Shown one piece after another: positions 1 to 8,538 of a stretch of 64,000 nucleotides of DNA. Where the stretch lies: contig JAWKPM010000004.1 of NCBI GenBank assembly GCA_041390625.1, positions 198,787 through 262,786 on the forward strand, in the 5' to 3' direction. The position numbers were made by a program, and so were the translations under genes. This DNA comes from RBC038 sp041390625 (GTDB lineage Bacteria; Chloroflexota; Dehalococcoidia; UBA2979). Every line of letters starts with the position of its first letter. Within the stretch, counting starts at the first letter, position 1. A model generated the notes under the pieces. It did not search any database and was not told where the DNA came from. It saw nothing but the letters and a program-made list of their open reading frames with translations.

Positions 1-193
1 TGCGCTGGTACTGCATGTTGTTCTCGGTGCGCGTCTGCGTCTCGAGCAGGCGCGCCGTGCCGAAGGCATCGTCCGAGGGACGGTTGAGCTTCTTGCCGGT
101 ACCGACCTGCTCCTGCTCTCGCGCGAGGCGCAGCTGCGCCTGCTGGAGCTGGACGAGGAGGCGCTCGGTCATGCCGACGGTGCTGATGCGCAT
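1..193 (-). CDS. flgL: Flagellar hook-filament junction protein FlgL (5' part only)
   Basis: Only the first 64 codons lie in the window; the gene runs off the left edge. The protein starts MRISTVGMTERLLVQLQQAQ and continues with a flagellin-like D0 helix ending in a GTGKKLNRPSDD motif, the typical N-terminus of FlgL, which joins FlgK to the filament. The ATG begins three bases after the flgK stop, so it is the last visible gene of the operon. In Firmicutes the next genes are usually fliW and csrA, but that part is outside the window. Confidence 0.9.
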   Translation of the reverse strand, partial: MRISTVGMTERLLVQLQQAQLRLAREQEQVGTGKKLNRPSDDAFGTARLLETQTRTENNMQYQR

Positions 194-195
194 CG

Positions 196-1581
196 TTAGA
201 CCGCCGTCCGGTTGATCAGGGTGTCGAGCATCTCGTCCGCGACGCGGACGAGCCTCGAGGCGGCCTCGTAGGCGCGCTGGTAGCGCGTGAGGTTCACCAT
301 CTCCTCGTCGAGGTTCACGCCGGAGGTGCCGTCGCGGACGAGCTTCATCTGGTCGACGACGAGGTTCTGTGCCTGGAGGCGCGACTGCGCCTCGGCGGAA
401 TCGACGCCGACGCTGGCGACGAAGTTGCCGTAGAAGTCGTCGTAGGTGGCGGTGCCGCCGAGGAGACCCTGGGCGTACTGCAGGTCTGAGATGATCGAGG
501 CGTTCGAGCCGTCGCCCGGCACGCCACCGGCCGTCGCCGAGGCCGCAACGCGGTTGATGTCGGCGATGTTCAGCGGATCGACGGCGATGTCACTGGCGTC
601 CGTGCCGACGAAGAAGTCACGCCCGGTTACGCCATCGAGGCCGAAGCCGGCGTTGTGGGCGGCGTTCACGTCGGTGAGCACGGCGGAGACGAGCGAGTTG
701 AGGTCGGCGATGCGCGCCGGCAGATCGACGTCGCGCTGGTCGATCAGACCTCGAACCTCGCCACCCGAGGTGTTGAGGGCGAGGCCATCCGCCTGGAACT
801 GGATGTCGATGTAGTTCGAGTTGGCGGCGTTCGGTACGCCGACCAGTGTCTGGGCGATGTGGCCGGTCACGAGGGAGTGGCCGCCGACGGCGATGTCGAT
901 GGTGCCGTCCGACTGCTGGACGTAGCTGATGTTCAGCATCGTGGCGAGCCGGTCGATGGCGACGTCTCGGCGGTCGCTCAGGTCGGGCGATGGCGTGCCG
1001 GTGGCGACCATCTTGCCGATCTGCTGGTTGAGGCTCGCGATCTCCGTGGTGAGGTCGTTGATCTCGGCGACGGCGCCCTGGAGGCGCGAATCGGCCTCGC
1101 GACGCAGCACGTTCATCGAGGTGTAGACGCGGTTCGCGGCGAGCGCGAAGGTCTGGCCCGACTGCACCACAGCGGTGCGGGCGGAGGGCGACTCGGGCGC
1201 GTTCGCCAGGTCGCGCCAGCTGTTGAAGAAGCCGTCGAGGGAGCCTCGGAGGCCGCCGTCGCCGGGCTCGGACAGCACGAGCTCGAGGCGCTGGAGCGAC
1301 TCGGCCTGCGCGTCGTAGCGGCCGGCGGACTGGAACTGCTGGCGCATCTGGTAGTCGATGAAGAGGTCACGGACGCGGTCGATGTTGACGACCTCGACGC
1401 CCATGCCGGGCCTCGGGATGCCGTCGCCGACGAAGGAGCCGGGGATGGCGTGCATCGTGAGGCGCTGGCGGCTGTAGCCGACCGTGGAGGCGTTCGCCAC
1501 GTTGTGCGAGACGTTGTCGACGCCCATCTGCTGGGCCATCAGGGCGCGCATCGCCGTGTCGAGGGTGATCGACATGCCCAT
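196..1581 (-). CDS. flgK: Flagellar hook-associated protein 1 FlgK
   Basis: FlgK forms the first of the two hook-filament junction layers outside the cell. The N-terminal rod/hook-type signature NVSHNVANASTVGYSRQR is at about residues 23-40, and the C-terminus has the heptad-rich YQRAYEAASRLVRVADEML helix shared by axial proteins. At 461 residues it is shorter than the enteric protein (about 550), implying a smaller surface domain. It lies between flgN, its likely secretion chaperone, and flgL. Confidence 0.95.
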   Translation of the reverse strand: MGMSITLDTAMRALMAQQMGVDNVSHNVANASTVGYSRQRLTMHAIPGSFVGDGIPRPGMGVEVVNIDRVRDLFIDYQMRQQFQSAGRYDAQAESLQRLELVLSEPGDGGLRGSLDGFFNSWRDLANAPESPSARTAVVQSGQTFALAANRVYTSMNVLRREADSRLQGAVAEINDLTTEIASLNQQIGKMVATGTPSPDLSDRRDVAIDRLATMLNISYVQQSDGTIDIAVGGHSLVTGHIAQTLVGVPNAANSNYIDIQFQADGLALNTSGGEVRGLIDQRDVDLPARIADLNSLVSAVLTDVNAAHNAGFGLDGVTGRDFFVGTDASDIAVDPLNIADINRVAASATAGGVPGDGSNASIISDLQYAQGLLGGTATYDDFYGNFVASVGVDSAEAQSRLQAQNLVVDQMKLVRDGTSGVNLDEEMVNLTRYQRAYEAASRLVRVADEMLDTLINRTAV

Positions 1582-1592
1582 GGTGGTTGGCC

Positions 1593-2102
1593 TTACGCCG
1601 TCCGGTCGATGCGGCGCGGCTCGCGCGCCATCTCGGGGGCGCCGTCGGCGGCGTAGTTGAGGGTGCCGCCAACGAGGGTGCGGAGGTAGTGGATCCAGCG
1701 GTCGACGATGTCGCGGCTGCTGCGGAGCAACTCGGCGTTGCGCGTGTTCGCGTCGCGCAGCTCGATGGCCTGACGTCGGAGCTCGGTGCCGGCGAGCGCG
1801 AGACCGGCTCCGGCCTCGCCGGGGAGGGCAGCCACGAGCTCGGAGAGGGTGGCGCTGTCGACGTCGTGGCCGGTGGCGGTGGCGATCGCGGTGATGGCGG
1901 TCATGCGCTCGGTCTCGAGGGCGGCGAAGAGCTCGAGGAGGTGCTCCTTCTCCTCGGTGAGACGCGTGAGCGTCTCGACGTCACCGCGAACGATGGCGTG
2001 CTCCTCGCGGCGCGCGAGCTCGAGCAGCGTCCCGTAGAGGTCGCACTCGTCGTCGAGCGCCTGCATGAGCTCCGAGGCGGACTGGAGCAGCTCGTCGTTC
2101 AC
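1593..2102 (-). CDS. flgN: FlgN-family flagellar chaperone
   Basis: A 169-residue, almost entirely helical acidic protein of FlgN type: paired helices with heptad leucines (LTEEKEHLLELFAALE at about 67-82) and a C-terminal helical arm. FlgN-like proteins hold FlgK and FlgL before export, which fits its position between flgM and flgK. The GTG start overlaps the flgM stop as GTGA. Sequence similarity in this family is weak, so the call rests on length, helical pattern and position. Confidence 0.8.
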   Translation of the reverse strand: MNDELLQSASELMQALDDECDLYGTLLELARREEHAIVRGDVETLTRLTEEKEHLLELFAALETERMTAITAIATATGHDVDSATLSELVAALPGEAGAGLALAGTELRRQAIELRDANTRNAELLRSSRDIVDRWIHYLRTLVGGTLNYAADGAPEMAREPRRIDRTA

Positions 2103-2419
2103 GCGCTGAGTCCGTCCTCGAGCAGCCGTCGCGCGATCGAGTCGGCGTCGATCTCGTAGCTGCCGTTCGCGATCTGGGCCTGCAGCCGCTCGACGAGGTC
2201 CGTGCGGACATCGGAGCCGCCGTTGATGGCGTCGAAGACTCGGCGGATGGACTGTGCGTTCGCGGAGAGCGACACGGAGTCCGAACGGCGGCCGCGCGTG
2301 ACGCCCTCGGCGCTCCGATCGCCGTCGACGCCCGAGGCGGGGCCGCCGGCGGGCGCGGCGTCCGACAGATGGCGGCGGTAGATGCCGGAGGCGTCCTGTG
2401 GGCGGATCGGCTGAACCAT
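2099..2419 (-). CDS. flgM: Anti-sigma-28 factor FlgM (copy 1)
   Basis: A 106-residue protein with a disordered polar N-terminal half and a C-terminal sigma-28-binding segment. The visible family signature is SDSVSLSANAQSIRRV, then VRTDLVERLQAQIANGSYEID and a final helix DSIARRLLEDGL. FlgM inhibits FliA until the hook-basal body is finished and is then exported. It sits in the flgM-flgN-flgK-flgL order usual for Gram-positive flagellar operons. A second flgM-like gene is at 49,078. Confidence 0.88.
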   Translation of the reverse strand: MVQPIRPQDASGIYRRHLSDAAPAGGPASGVDGDRSAEGVTRGRRSDSVSLSANAQSIRRVFDAINGGSDVRTDLVERLQAQIANGSYEIDADSIARRLLEDGLSA

Positions 2420-2455
2420 GGTGGGAGCTCCCTGGATTGGTCGCTGGGCGCCGGG

Positions 2456-3277
2456 CTATGCCGGCAGCTGGCCGGCCTGGCGCAGCATCTCCTCGATGGT
2501 GCGGTAGGCCGAGAGGTTGATCTGGTAGGCGCGGCTGGCCGCGATGAGCTGGGTCAGCTCCTCGGCGACCTCGACGTTCGAGGCCTCGAGGAAGCCGTTG
2601 GTGACGGTGCCGAAGCCGGGGTCGCCGGCGACGCCCTCGATGGGGGGGCCGGAGTCCGGGCTGTCGACGTAGATGTTGCGGCCGAGCGAGATGAGGGCCT
2701 CGGGGTGCTCGAAGCGGACGAGGGTCAGCGGGCCCAGGTCCTCCTCGATGGTGGTGGTCACGTCATCGGGATCGCGCGCGGCGAGCTCGTCCTCGGTCAT
2801 GGCGCGGGTGGCGTAGACGTGGCCGTCGTTGCCGACGCGCAGGCCCGAGGTCGCCTCGGGCAGCACGATCGGCGGATCGAGCTGGGTGCCGTCGGCCATC
2901 ACGAGCGCACCACTGGCATCGAGGTGGAAGGCGCCGTCGCGGGTGTAGCCGGGCGAGCCGTCCTCGAGGGTCACGCGGAAGAGGCCGGGGCCGACGATCG
3001 CGAAGTCGAGCATCGACGGCGACTCCTGCAGGGTGCCCTGCTGGAAGACGCGCTCGACGCTGGCGGTCTCGACGCCGCCGGCCGTGGTGGCGTCGGTGGT
3101 CGGGATCTCGCCGTTCAGCGCCTGGATGATCTGCGCGCTGTCGAGGAGCGCGGAGAAGTGGATGCGCAGGCGCTTGTAGCCGGTCGTGTTGGCGTTCGCG
3201 ATGTTGTTCGCGATGTTCTCCATGCTGCGCTGCTGCTCGAGCAGGCCGGAGAGGGCGGCATCCAGGGAGATCGTCAT
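2456..3277 (-). CDS. flgG: Flagellar rod protein, FlgG-like
   Basis: A rod/hook family protein of 273 residues. The N-terminal signature ENIANNIANANTTGYKR is at about residues 20-36. The C-terminus reads GFLEASNVEVAEELTQLI followed by an axial helix, matching FlgG (Bacillus FlhP) more closely than its neighbour. It would form part of the rod outside the membrane. Its ATG overlaps the stop of the upstream rod gene. The FlgF/FlgG split between the two paralogues is an inference from the C-terminal segment. Confidence 0.85.
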   Translation of the reverse strand: MTISLDAALSGLLEQQRSMENIANNIANANTTGYKRLRIHFSALLDSAQIIQALNGEIPTTDATTAGGVETASVERVFQQGTLQESPSMLDFAIVGPGLFRVTLEDGSPGYTRDGAFHLDASGALVMADGTQLDPPIVLPEATSGLRVGNDGHVYATRAMTEDELAARDPDDVTTTIEEDLGPLTLVRFEHPEALISLGRNIYVDSPDSGPPIEGVAGDPGFGTVTNGFLEASNVEVAEELTQLIAASRAYQINLSAYRTIEEMLRQAGQLPA

Positions 3278-4053
3278 CAGTTGCCCACCCGTCCAACGTC
3301 GTTCACGACTCGTTCGAGGTTCGAAGCGATCTCGCGGAAGAGCTGCTGGTTCGCCTCGTACTGGCGCGACGTCGACATGAGGCGGGTCGTCTCCGATGCG
3401 AGGTCGGTGTTCGACTCCTCGAGGGCGCCCTGGTCGAAGCGGGGCTCGCGCCCGGCGGCGAGCAGGGTCGTCGGGCCCTCGGTGGTGAAGGCGGAGCCCT
3501 CGGCGCGCACGAGGTCGGTCGGCGCAATGTCGTAGAGGGCAATGGTGCCGACCGGCTGGTCGTCCACGACGACCTCGCCGTTGCGGTAGATGTTCACGAC
3601 CTCGCCATCGATGACGATCGGCCGGCCGTCGACGCCGAGGACGGCGCGGCCGTCCGTCGTCATGAGAGTGCCCGTGTCGTCCGTCGTGAAGTGGCCGTTC
3701 CTCGTGTAGAAGGTCTGGCCGCCTTCGCCCTGCGTGGCGAGGAAGCCGGGCCCGAGGATCGCGACGTCGAGCGGCTCCTCGGTGCGCGTCACGGTGCCCT
3801 GCTGAAGGTAGACGCCTCGCTCGGCCTGGTACGTGCCGGTGCCCACCACGCCGAGGTTGCGGCGGAAGGTGAGCGGCACGGGCGTGGAGGCGTTGCCGAT
3901 GCGCTGGGCGAGCACGCGGTTGAACGACTCGTTGGCGGAGGTGTCTTCCTTGTAGCCCGTCGTTGTGGCGTTCGCGACGTTGTTCGCGACCGCCTCCTGC
4001 ATGCGCAGGTGCGAGAGCAGGCCCGAGGCGGCGGTGTAGAGCGCTCGGATCAT
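3277..4053 (-). CDS. flgF: Flagellar rod protein, FlgF-like
   Basis: A 258-residue rod protein starting MIRALYTAASGLLSHLRM, with NNVANATTTGYKED as the axial-family signature and a C-terminal QGALEESNTDLASETTRLM segment. It pairs with the following FlgG-like gene exactly as flhO-flhP do in Bacillus. It follows the LPNTG-anchored protein gene, whose stop overlaps its start. It would be exported and polymerised in the rod. Confidence 0.85.
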   Translation of the reverse strand: MIRALYTAASGLLSHLRMQEAVANNVANATTTGYKEDTSANESFNRVLAQRIGNASTPVPLTFRRNLGVVGTGTYQAERGVYLQQGTVTRTEEPLDVAILGPGFLATQGEGGQTFYTRNGHFTTDDTGTLMTTDGRAVLGVDGRPIVIDGEVVNIYRNGEVVVDDQPVGTIALYDIAPTDLVRAEGSAFTTEGPTTLLAAGREPRFDQGALEESNTDLASETTRLMSTSRQYEANQQLFREIASNLERVVNDVGRVGN

Positions 4054-4691
4054 GCGGGCCTCCGAGCCATGCGCAGGCCGACGAGGAGCGAGATGCCCAT
4101 CGCCCCCGCGAGCAGCGCGACGCGCACGAGGTCGGTCACAAGCGTCGCGTCACCGGTGTTCGGGAGCTGGTCCGGCGCCGTCGAGACATCGCCCGGGGTG
4201 CTGCCCTCGCCGCCGGCGGGGCCGACGAGGCTGAAGTGGCCGCCGATGGAGCGGTCGGCGGACGGCTGAGGCGCGTCATCGGGCTTCGGCTCGACGGTGA
4301 TGATGAAGAGGTCGAAGCCGAAATCGGCGATCGCGGGGAGCGTGCCCTCGAAGTCGATGTGGCCCTCGGCGTTCGCGTTGAAGCGGCCGGTCGAGATGGC
4401 GTCGTTGGACTCGGAGTTCACGAGCCAGCCCTGGTAGGACTCGCCGGTGAGCTGAGGCATGCCTTCGGCGGTGAGGTTCGCGAAGCCCTCGGCGAAGGAG
4501 AGCTCGAGCTCGCCGGTGGCATCCTGGGGACCCCAGTTCGAAAGGCCCTCGAGGTAGGTGAGCTGCACGAGCGTCGGCACGCCGTTCGCACGCGCGGTGC
4601 GGACACCGGAAACGACGATGAGCGCGAGCACCGCGAAGAGCGTCGCGCCGGCGCCGAGCACCAGCCTGCGGCGGTGGGTCATCGAGGTCAC
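4050..4691 (-). CDS. Secreted RskA-C-like protein with LPNTG cell-wall sorting signal
   Basis: A 213-residue protein with a signal peptide (RRR, hydrophobic core, ARA cleavage-type end near residue 35). The extracellular domain resembles the C-terminal domain of anti-sigma-K factor RskA, shown by GMPQLTGESYQGWLV and a later ITVEP strand. A complete sorting signal closes the protein: LPNTG at residues 176-180 (bases 4,152-4,166), a hydrophobic stretch, then RMARRPA. It has no cytoplasmic sigma-binding region, so it is probably a wall-anchored structural protein rather than an anti-sigma factor. It lies inside the flagellar operon between the swrB-like gene and flgF, with GTGA and ATGA overlaps. 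A sortase is encoded at 48,355 in the other flagellar operon. Confidence 0.8.
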   Translation of the reverse strand: MTSMTHRRRLVLGAGATLFAVLALIVVSGVRTARANGVPTLVQLTYLEGLSNWGPQDATGELELSFAEGFANLTAEGMPQLTGESYQGWLVNSESNDAISTGRFNANAEGHIDFEGTLPAIADFGFDLFIITVEPKPDDAPQPSADRSIGGHFSLVGPAGGEGSTPGDVSTAPDQLPNTGDATLVTDLVRVALLAGAMGISLLVGLRMARRPA

Positions 4692-5233
4692 GGGCGACCT
4701 CGCAACGAGCGTGCCATCCGCACTTCCTCGAGGCCGACTTGCAGCCGTCGCGCGATGGCGCGGTCGGACAGGCCCTCGGCGAGCAGCTGGTCCAGCTGGA
4801 GGTGAAGCGAGGTCGGCACGCGCTCGGCAGTCGAGCTCGCGGCCGCCATCGGGGCGGACGCGGGCGGCGGCGCCACCGGGGCGACCGGCGGGGTCGGAGC
4901 GGGCGCAGGCGCGGGTGTCGGAGCAGCGGCGGCAGGCGCGGCGACGGCGGTGGCCAGCGGCGCAGGCGCCGGAGCGCTCATCAGCCCCTCGAGGGTGCGG
5001 CGCTGGCTCGAGACCTGGCCCTGCAGCTCATCGATGGCGCGCTGAATCTCGAGGAGGAGGTCGTCGACGGACGCGGTCGCCATCGCTCGGAGCGCGGCAT
5101 CCGTCGGGTCGACGGCGGGCGCCTCGGGCTGGCGGGTGGCGAGCAGGTAGGCCTGCCACAGCACGCCGGCGGCGAGCAGCACGAGCGGCAGCCCCACGAG
5201 GAGCGTGAGGGCAAGCGCGGTCGAGAGCGTCAC
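4688..5233 (-). CDS. SwrB/YlxL-like membrane protein
   Basis: A 181-residue protein with one N-terminal membrane segment (about residues 5-27), a short coiled coil (about 55-85), a long Ala/Pro linker and a C-terminal helix-turn-helix-like end (LDQLLAEGLSDRAIARRLQV). This layout and its place directly after sigma-28 match Bacillus SwrB (YlxL, DUF6115-like), which promotes flagellar type III export activation. The linker is low complexity, so homology rests on the two ends. The GTG start overlaps the fliA stop. Confidence 0.65.
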   Translation of the reverse strand: MTLSTALALTLLVGLPLVLLAAGVLWQAYLLATRQPEAPAVDPTDAALRAMATASVDDLLLEIQRAIDELQGQVSSQRRTLEGLMSAPAPAPLATAVAAPAAAAPTPAPAPAPTPPVAPVAPPPASAPMAAASSTAERVPTSLHLQLDQLLAEGLSDRAIARRLQVGLEEVRMARSLRGRP

Positions 5234-6045
5234 GCGGCCTCCTGCCTCCGAGCCAGCGAAGCGCGCAACCGGGTGAGGGCGCGAGCATGCAGCTGGCAGA
5301 CGCGCGATTCCGAGATGGCGAGCACCTTGCTCACTTCGCGCATCGTGAGCTCGTCCTTGTAGTAGAGCGAAAGGATGAGCTGCTCACGCTCAGGGAGTTC
5401 CCGAATCGAAGAGGCGAGGTCCCCGATCATCTCGTCACGCTCGAGGCCGCTAGCGACGTCGACGGCGTCCGGATCGGCAATCGGCACGTCGCCCGGACCG
5501 TCGTCGTCGCCGTCGCCGGAGACGCCGATGGTGTCGAGCGAGACCGTGACCCAGGAGGCGTCGACGATCTGCTTCAGGTACTGCTCGAGCGTGAGGCCGA
5601 GCGACTCGGCAACCTCCTGGTCGGTCGGCTCGCGACCGAGGTCGAGTGTGAGCTGAGTGACGGCCTGGTCGGCGAGCTTCGCCTTCTGGCGGACGGAGCG
5701 GGGCAGGCGGTCGAGCGAGCGCAGGGTGTCGATGATCGAGCCCTTGATGCGGGCGATGCCATAGGTCTCGAACTTGACGCCCTTGTCAGGCTCGTAGCGC
5801 TCCACGGCCTCGATGAGGCCGATCGTGCCGGAGGAGAGCACGTCCTCGTAGTCGAGGATGGCGGGCAGGCTCAGCGCGAGGCGGCCCATGACGTACTTCA
5901 CCAACGGGGCGTACTGCAGGATCAGCGCCTCGCGAAGCTCCGGATCGCGCGTTTTGACGTAGCGCTTCCAGAGATCGGCATTCTGCTTCTGCTGCTGTTC
6001 GGCCTCGGTGGCCGTGGTTCGCTTGCGCGTGCTTCGCTCAGCCAC
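5230..6045 (-). CDS. fliA: RNA polymerase sigma-28 factor FliA/SigD
   Basis: A 271-residue sigma-70-family factor of the flagellar group. Region 2 contains DVLSSGTIGLIEAVERY and FETYGIARIKGSIIDTLR; region 3 has LGREPTDQEVAESLGL; region 4 ends with a helix-turn-helix SESRVCQLHARALTRLR. It should transcribe late genes such as the flagellins and is the target of the two FlgM-like proteins in the window. The GTG start is preceded by the small membrane protein and PilZ genes of the same operon. Confidence 0.95.
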   Translation of the reverse strand: MAERSTRKRTTATEAEQQQKQNADLWKRYVKTRDPELREALILQYAPLVKYVMGRLALSLPAILDYEDVLSSGTIGLIEAVERYEPDKGVKFETYGIARIKGSIIDTLRSLDRLPRSVRQKAKLADQAVTQLTLDLGREPTDQEVAESLGLTLEQYLKQIVDASWVTVSLDTIGVSGDGDDDGPGDVPIADPDAVDVASGLERDEMIGDLASSIRELPEREQLILSLYYKDELTMREVSKVLAISESRVCQLHARALTRLRASLARRQEAA

Positions 6046-6098
6046 GTGTGTGCACCCCTGCCCGCTCGCTCCGGCTCGGCCGGCCCCTCGTCATCACG

Positions 6099-6380
6099 TC
6101 ACGCCGCCTGCGGCAGCTCGTCGGTGACGGCGTCTTCTTCAAGATCATCGGCAGGGCCTTCCTCGAGGGGCTCGGAGCCCTCATTCGAGGCGTCCTGCGC
6201 GGTCGGCGGCGCGGTGGCGACGACCAGCTCGCCGGCGTAGGCCAGCAAGCTGACGGCGCCGAACGCGACCATGCCTCGCAGCAGCGCGACCTCCTGCGGG
6301 TAGCCCGCGGACCACGAGGCCCACGAGACCCACGCCCAGGCCGCGGCAGCGAGATAGAGGCCGAGCTTGAGGACGACCAC
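6099..6380 (-). CDS. Small two-segment membrane protein in the flagellar operon
   Basis: A 93-residue protein I do not recognise. It has two hydrophobic segments (about residues 3-22 and 34-54) and an acidic, probably disordered tail rich in Glu, Asp and Pro. GTG start, overlapping the PilZ stop by one base. Its place between the PilZ protein and FliA suggests a role linked to motility control, but the sequence shows no motif that would say which. Confidence 0.55.
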   Translation of the reverse strand: MVVLKLGLYLAAAAWAWVSWASWSAGYPQEVALLRGMVAFGAVSLLAYAGELVVATAPPTAQDASNEGSEPLEEGPADDLEEDAVTDELPQAA

Positions 6381-7045
6381 TACGCCGCCCTCCGATGAGC
6401 CAGTTCGGTCTGCTGGCGGAAGATGTGGCGGACGATCCGCTCCTGCATCCGCCGGGTCAGGTCGATGAACTGGGCGTTGACGCGGTACGGGCCGCCCTTA
6501 CCGGCCGGGTTCGCGACGCCGAGAGCGACGACCGAGACATCGACATCGACTTCGCCGTCGTCGAGGCCGAAGACGAGCCGGAGCTGGCTGCCGATCGGAA
6601 CCTCCGCGTGGGTGAGCAGCTGGGCGCCGCCACCGCTGAGGTCGAGGATCTTGGCCTCGATGCGGTCGGTCTCCTCGCCGTCGAAGTTCAGTAGCGCGGT
6701 GACGGATGGGACGATGCTGGTCAGCAGGCGGTAGTGCTCGCGGCGCTCGCGGCGCTCGACCTCGGACGGGGCGTCGAGCACGAGCCCCTCGCCGGGCCCC
6801 TCGATGATGCGGCGGACCTTCGTCTCGCCGGTGAGCGCGCGGCCGTGCTGCTGGAAGACGAGCATGAGGCGGTCGCCCACCGCGGCCTGCAGCTCGCGAT
6901 CGGTCGTTCGGGGGATGTCGATGCGGATCTCGCGGGGATCGGCGCGCCGGACCGTCGTGAGGTAGGTCACGGGACGGCCGTCGCGGAAGGCGACGACCTG
7001 CACGTGGAGCCCCACGTGGATGTCGAGCGCGCGCGCCGTGGTCAT
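6380..7045 (-). CDS. PilZ-domain c-di-GMP receptor, YcgR/flagellar brake type
   Basis: A 221-residue protein with an N-terminal YcgR-like (PilZN) beta domain and a C-terminal PilZ domain. The c-di-GMP contacts are intact: RRERREHYR (RxxxR) near residue 97 and DLSGGGA (DxSxxG) near 134. Such proteins slow or stop the motor when c-di-GMP is bound. It is translationally coupled (ATGA) to flhF. The degenerate HD-GYP protein at 21,336 is another c-di-GMP-type protein in the window. Confidence 0.85.
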   Translation of the reverse strand: MTTARALDIHVGLHVQVVAFRDGRPVTYLTTVRRADPREIRIDIPRTTDRELQAAVGDRLMLVFQQHGRALTGETKVRRIIEGPGEGLVLDAPSEVERRERREHYRLLTSIVPSVTALLNFDGEETDRIEAKILDLSGGGAQLLTHAEVPIGSQLRLVFGLDDGEVDVDVSVVALGVANPAGKGGPYRVNAQFIDLTRRMQERIVRHIFRQQTELAHRRAA

Positions 7046-8538
7046 GCGGCGGCCGCCCGTCCGGCCGTCGGGGCGGTCGATGCCGGCGCAGCGTTCGACG
7101 TTGCCGCGTTCGTCGCGGTCGCCGGCGCGGGACCACCTCGAGGCCAGCGGCCGGCGAGGACGGCGTGCGCGAGCGCACGGTTGTCGCCCGTCGCGAGCAC
7201 CTCGCTCAGGGCGTCGCTCGCAGAGGCGAAGGCGATGCCGACGTCGGACTCGATGGCCGCGCTGGCGATGCCGCCGAAGATCGACGTCTCATCGAGGCGC
7301 GTCGGGACGAGGCCGGTCAGTCCGAACGGCGCGAAGGCCGACACGAGGCGCAGGGCTTCGGTGGTGTGGGTCATCGCGGAGAGCGTCAGCAGCATCGACG
7401 GCCGGTTGGCGGCCTGGAGGAACGCGTTGAGCTCGGCGAGTCGCTCGCGCCTCGTGCCGTTGTGGCCCGGGGTGTCGACGACGACGACGTTCGCACTGCC
7501 CGAGGTGAACAGCGCCTTCAGGTCCGCGGGCGCGTAGCACAGCTCGACCTCGAAGCCGGCGGCGGCGCCGCAGGCGATGACCTGCTGGGGCGCGCCCGCG
7601 CGATTCACATCGATGCTGGCGAGGGCGACCTCGAGACCGGGGCGCTGCGCCAGCATGCGGGCGAGCCGGACGGCGACCGAGGTCTTGCCGGAGCCACCGG
7701 CGCCGACGACGAAGATCGTCGCCGGGCCTCGGCCGATCGAGAGGTCGGCGACGGGCGGCAGGGCGGTCGTCAGGAAGCGCTCGGCGTTCGCGAGCCACTG
7801 GCTCACGTTCGCGTCGGTCGTGGTGGCGGCCTCGACCTGGTCGAGCACGCCGACCATCGCGGCCGGGGTCAGACCCTGGTCAATGAGGCGGCTGCGGAGC
7901 TCGTGGAGTAGCTCGGGACCGGCATCGACGCGGGCGTGGGTGCGCTCGGCGGTCAGCCGGCCGAGGGCCTCGCGCATGTCGGCGACTTGCTCGGCGATGG
8001 CGGCGAGGAGGGCGTGATCGCCCTCGGATGCGGGCGCCGCGGTGGTGGTCGACTCGATGGCGGGCGAGGGCTCGGGAGCCGTCTCGCGGGGCTTCTCGGT
8101 CTCAGCGCGGACGAGCGCGGGTGGGAGCTGGTCGCCTTCGCCTCGGCGCAGCGAGCCGGCGAGCGGGTTCTCGAACGGCGGCGCGAGGTTCCCGTCGTCC
8201 TCGGCGTCGTCATCGGCCTCGATGGCCGCGACGGGCGCCTCGATGCGCGGGACGGGCTGTGCCGTCTCGGTGTCGGCCAGCGGGGCCATCGCGGCGGCCT
8301 CGGCCATACCGCGCACGAGGTCGTGGGCGGCGGCGTCCTGGTCGAAGCGGATGGGCGGCGGCTCGACGCCGTCGGGAATGCCGGCGGTCACCTCGACGAA
8401 CTGCGCGCCACCGCCGCCGAGGACGCCCGGCACGGATGCCGTGCGCGTCGACACGATGATGGCCTCGTCGCCGAGTGCTTCGCGGACGCGCTCGTAGGCC
8501 GCGGCCGCGGTGGGTCCCTGGAAGCGCCTAAGCTGCAT
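7042..8538 (-). CDS. flhF: Flagellar SRP-type GTPase FlhF
   Basis: FlhF helps place the flagellum and its basal body. The 498-residue protein has the FlhF N-terminus MQLRRFQGPTAAAAYERVR, a long disordered acidic middle (about 60-175) and a C-terminal SRP GTPase domain with GAGGSGKTS (P-loop near residue 277), DTPGHN (G3) and TRLDET (G4). Its ATG lies within the end of flhA, an 11-base overlap. The partner gene flhG, usually next, is absent here; a PilZ gene follows instead. Confidence 0.92.
   Translation of the reverse strand: MQLRRFQGPTAAAAYERVREALGDEAIIVSTRTASVPGVLGGGGAQFVEVTAGIPDGVEPPPIRFDQDAAAHDLVRGMAEAAAMAPLADTETAQPVPRIEAPVAAIEADDDAEDDGNLAPPFENPLAGSLRRGEGDQLPPALVRAETEKPRETAPEPSPAIESTTTAAPASEGDHALLAAIAEQVADMREALGRLTAERTHARVDAGPELLHELRSRLIDQGLTPAAMVGVLDQVEAATTTDANVSQWLANAERFLTTALPPVADLSIGRGPATIFVVGAGGSGKTSVAVRLARMLAQRPGLEVALASIDVNRAGAPQQVIACGAAAGFEVELCYAPADLKALFTSGSANVVVVDTPGHNGTRRERLAELNAFLQAANRPSMLLTLSAMTHTTEALRLVSAFAPFGLTGLVPTRLDETSIFGGIASAAIESDVGIAFASASDALSEVLATGDNRALAHAVLAGRWPRGGPAPATATNAATSNAAPASTAPTAGRAAAA

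Noticed and set aside
2369..3535. Long antisense open frames such as this one (388 codons) opposite the rod genes
   Set aside because: They mirror well-supported flagellar genes, have no recognisable domains and are expected in GC-rich sequence.
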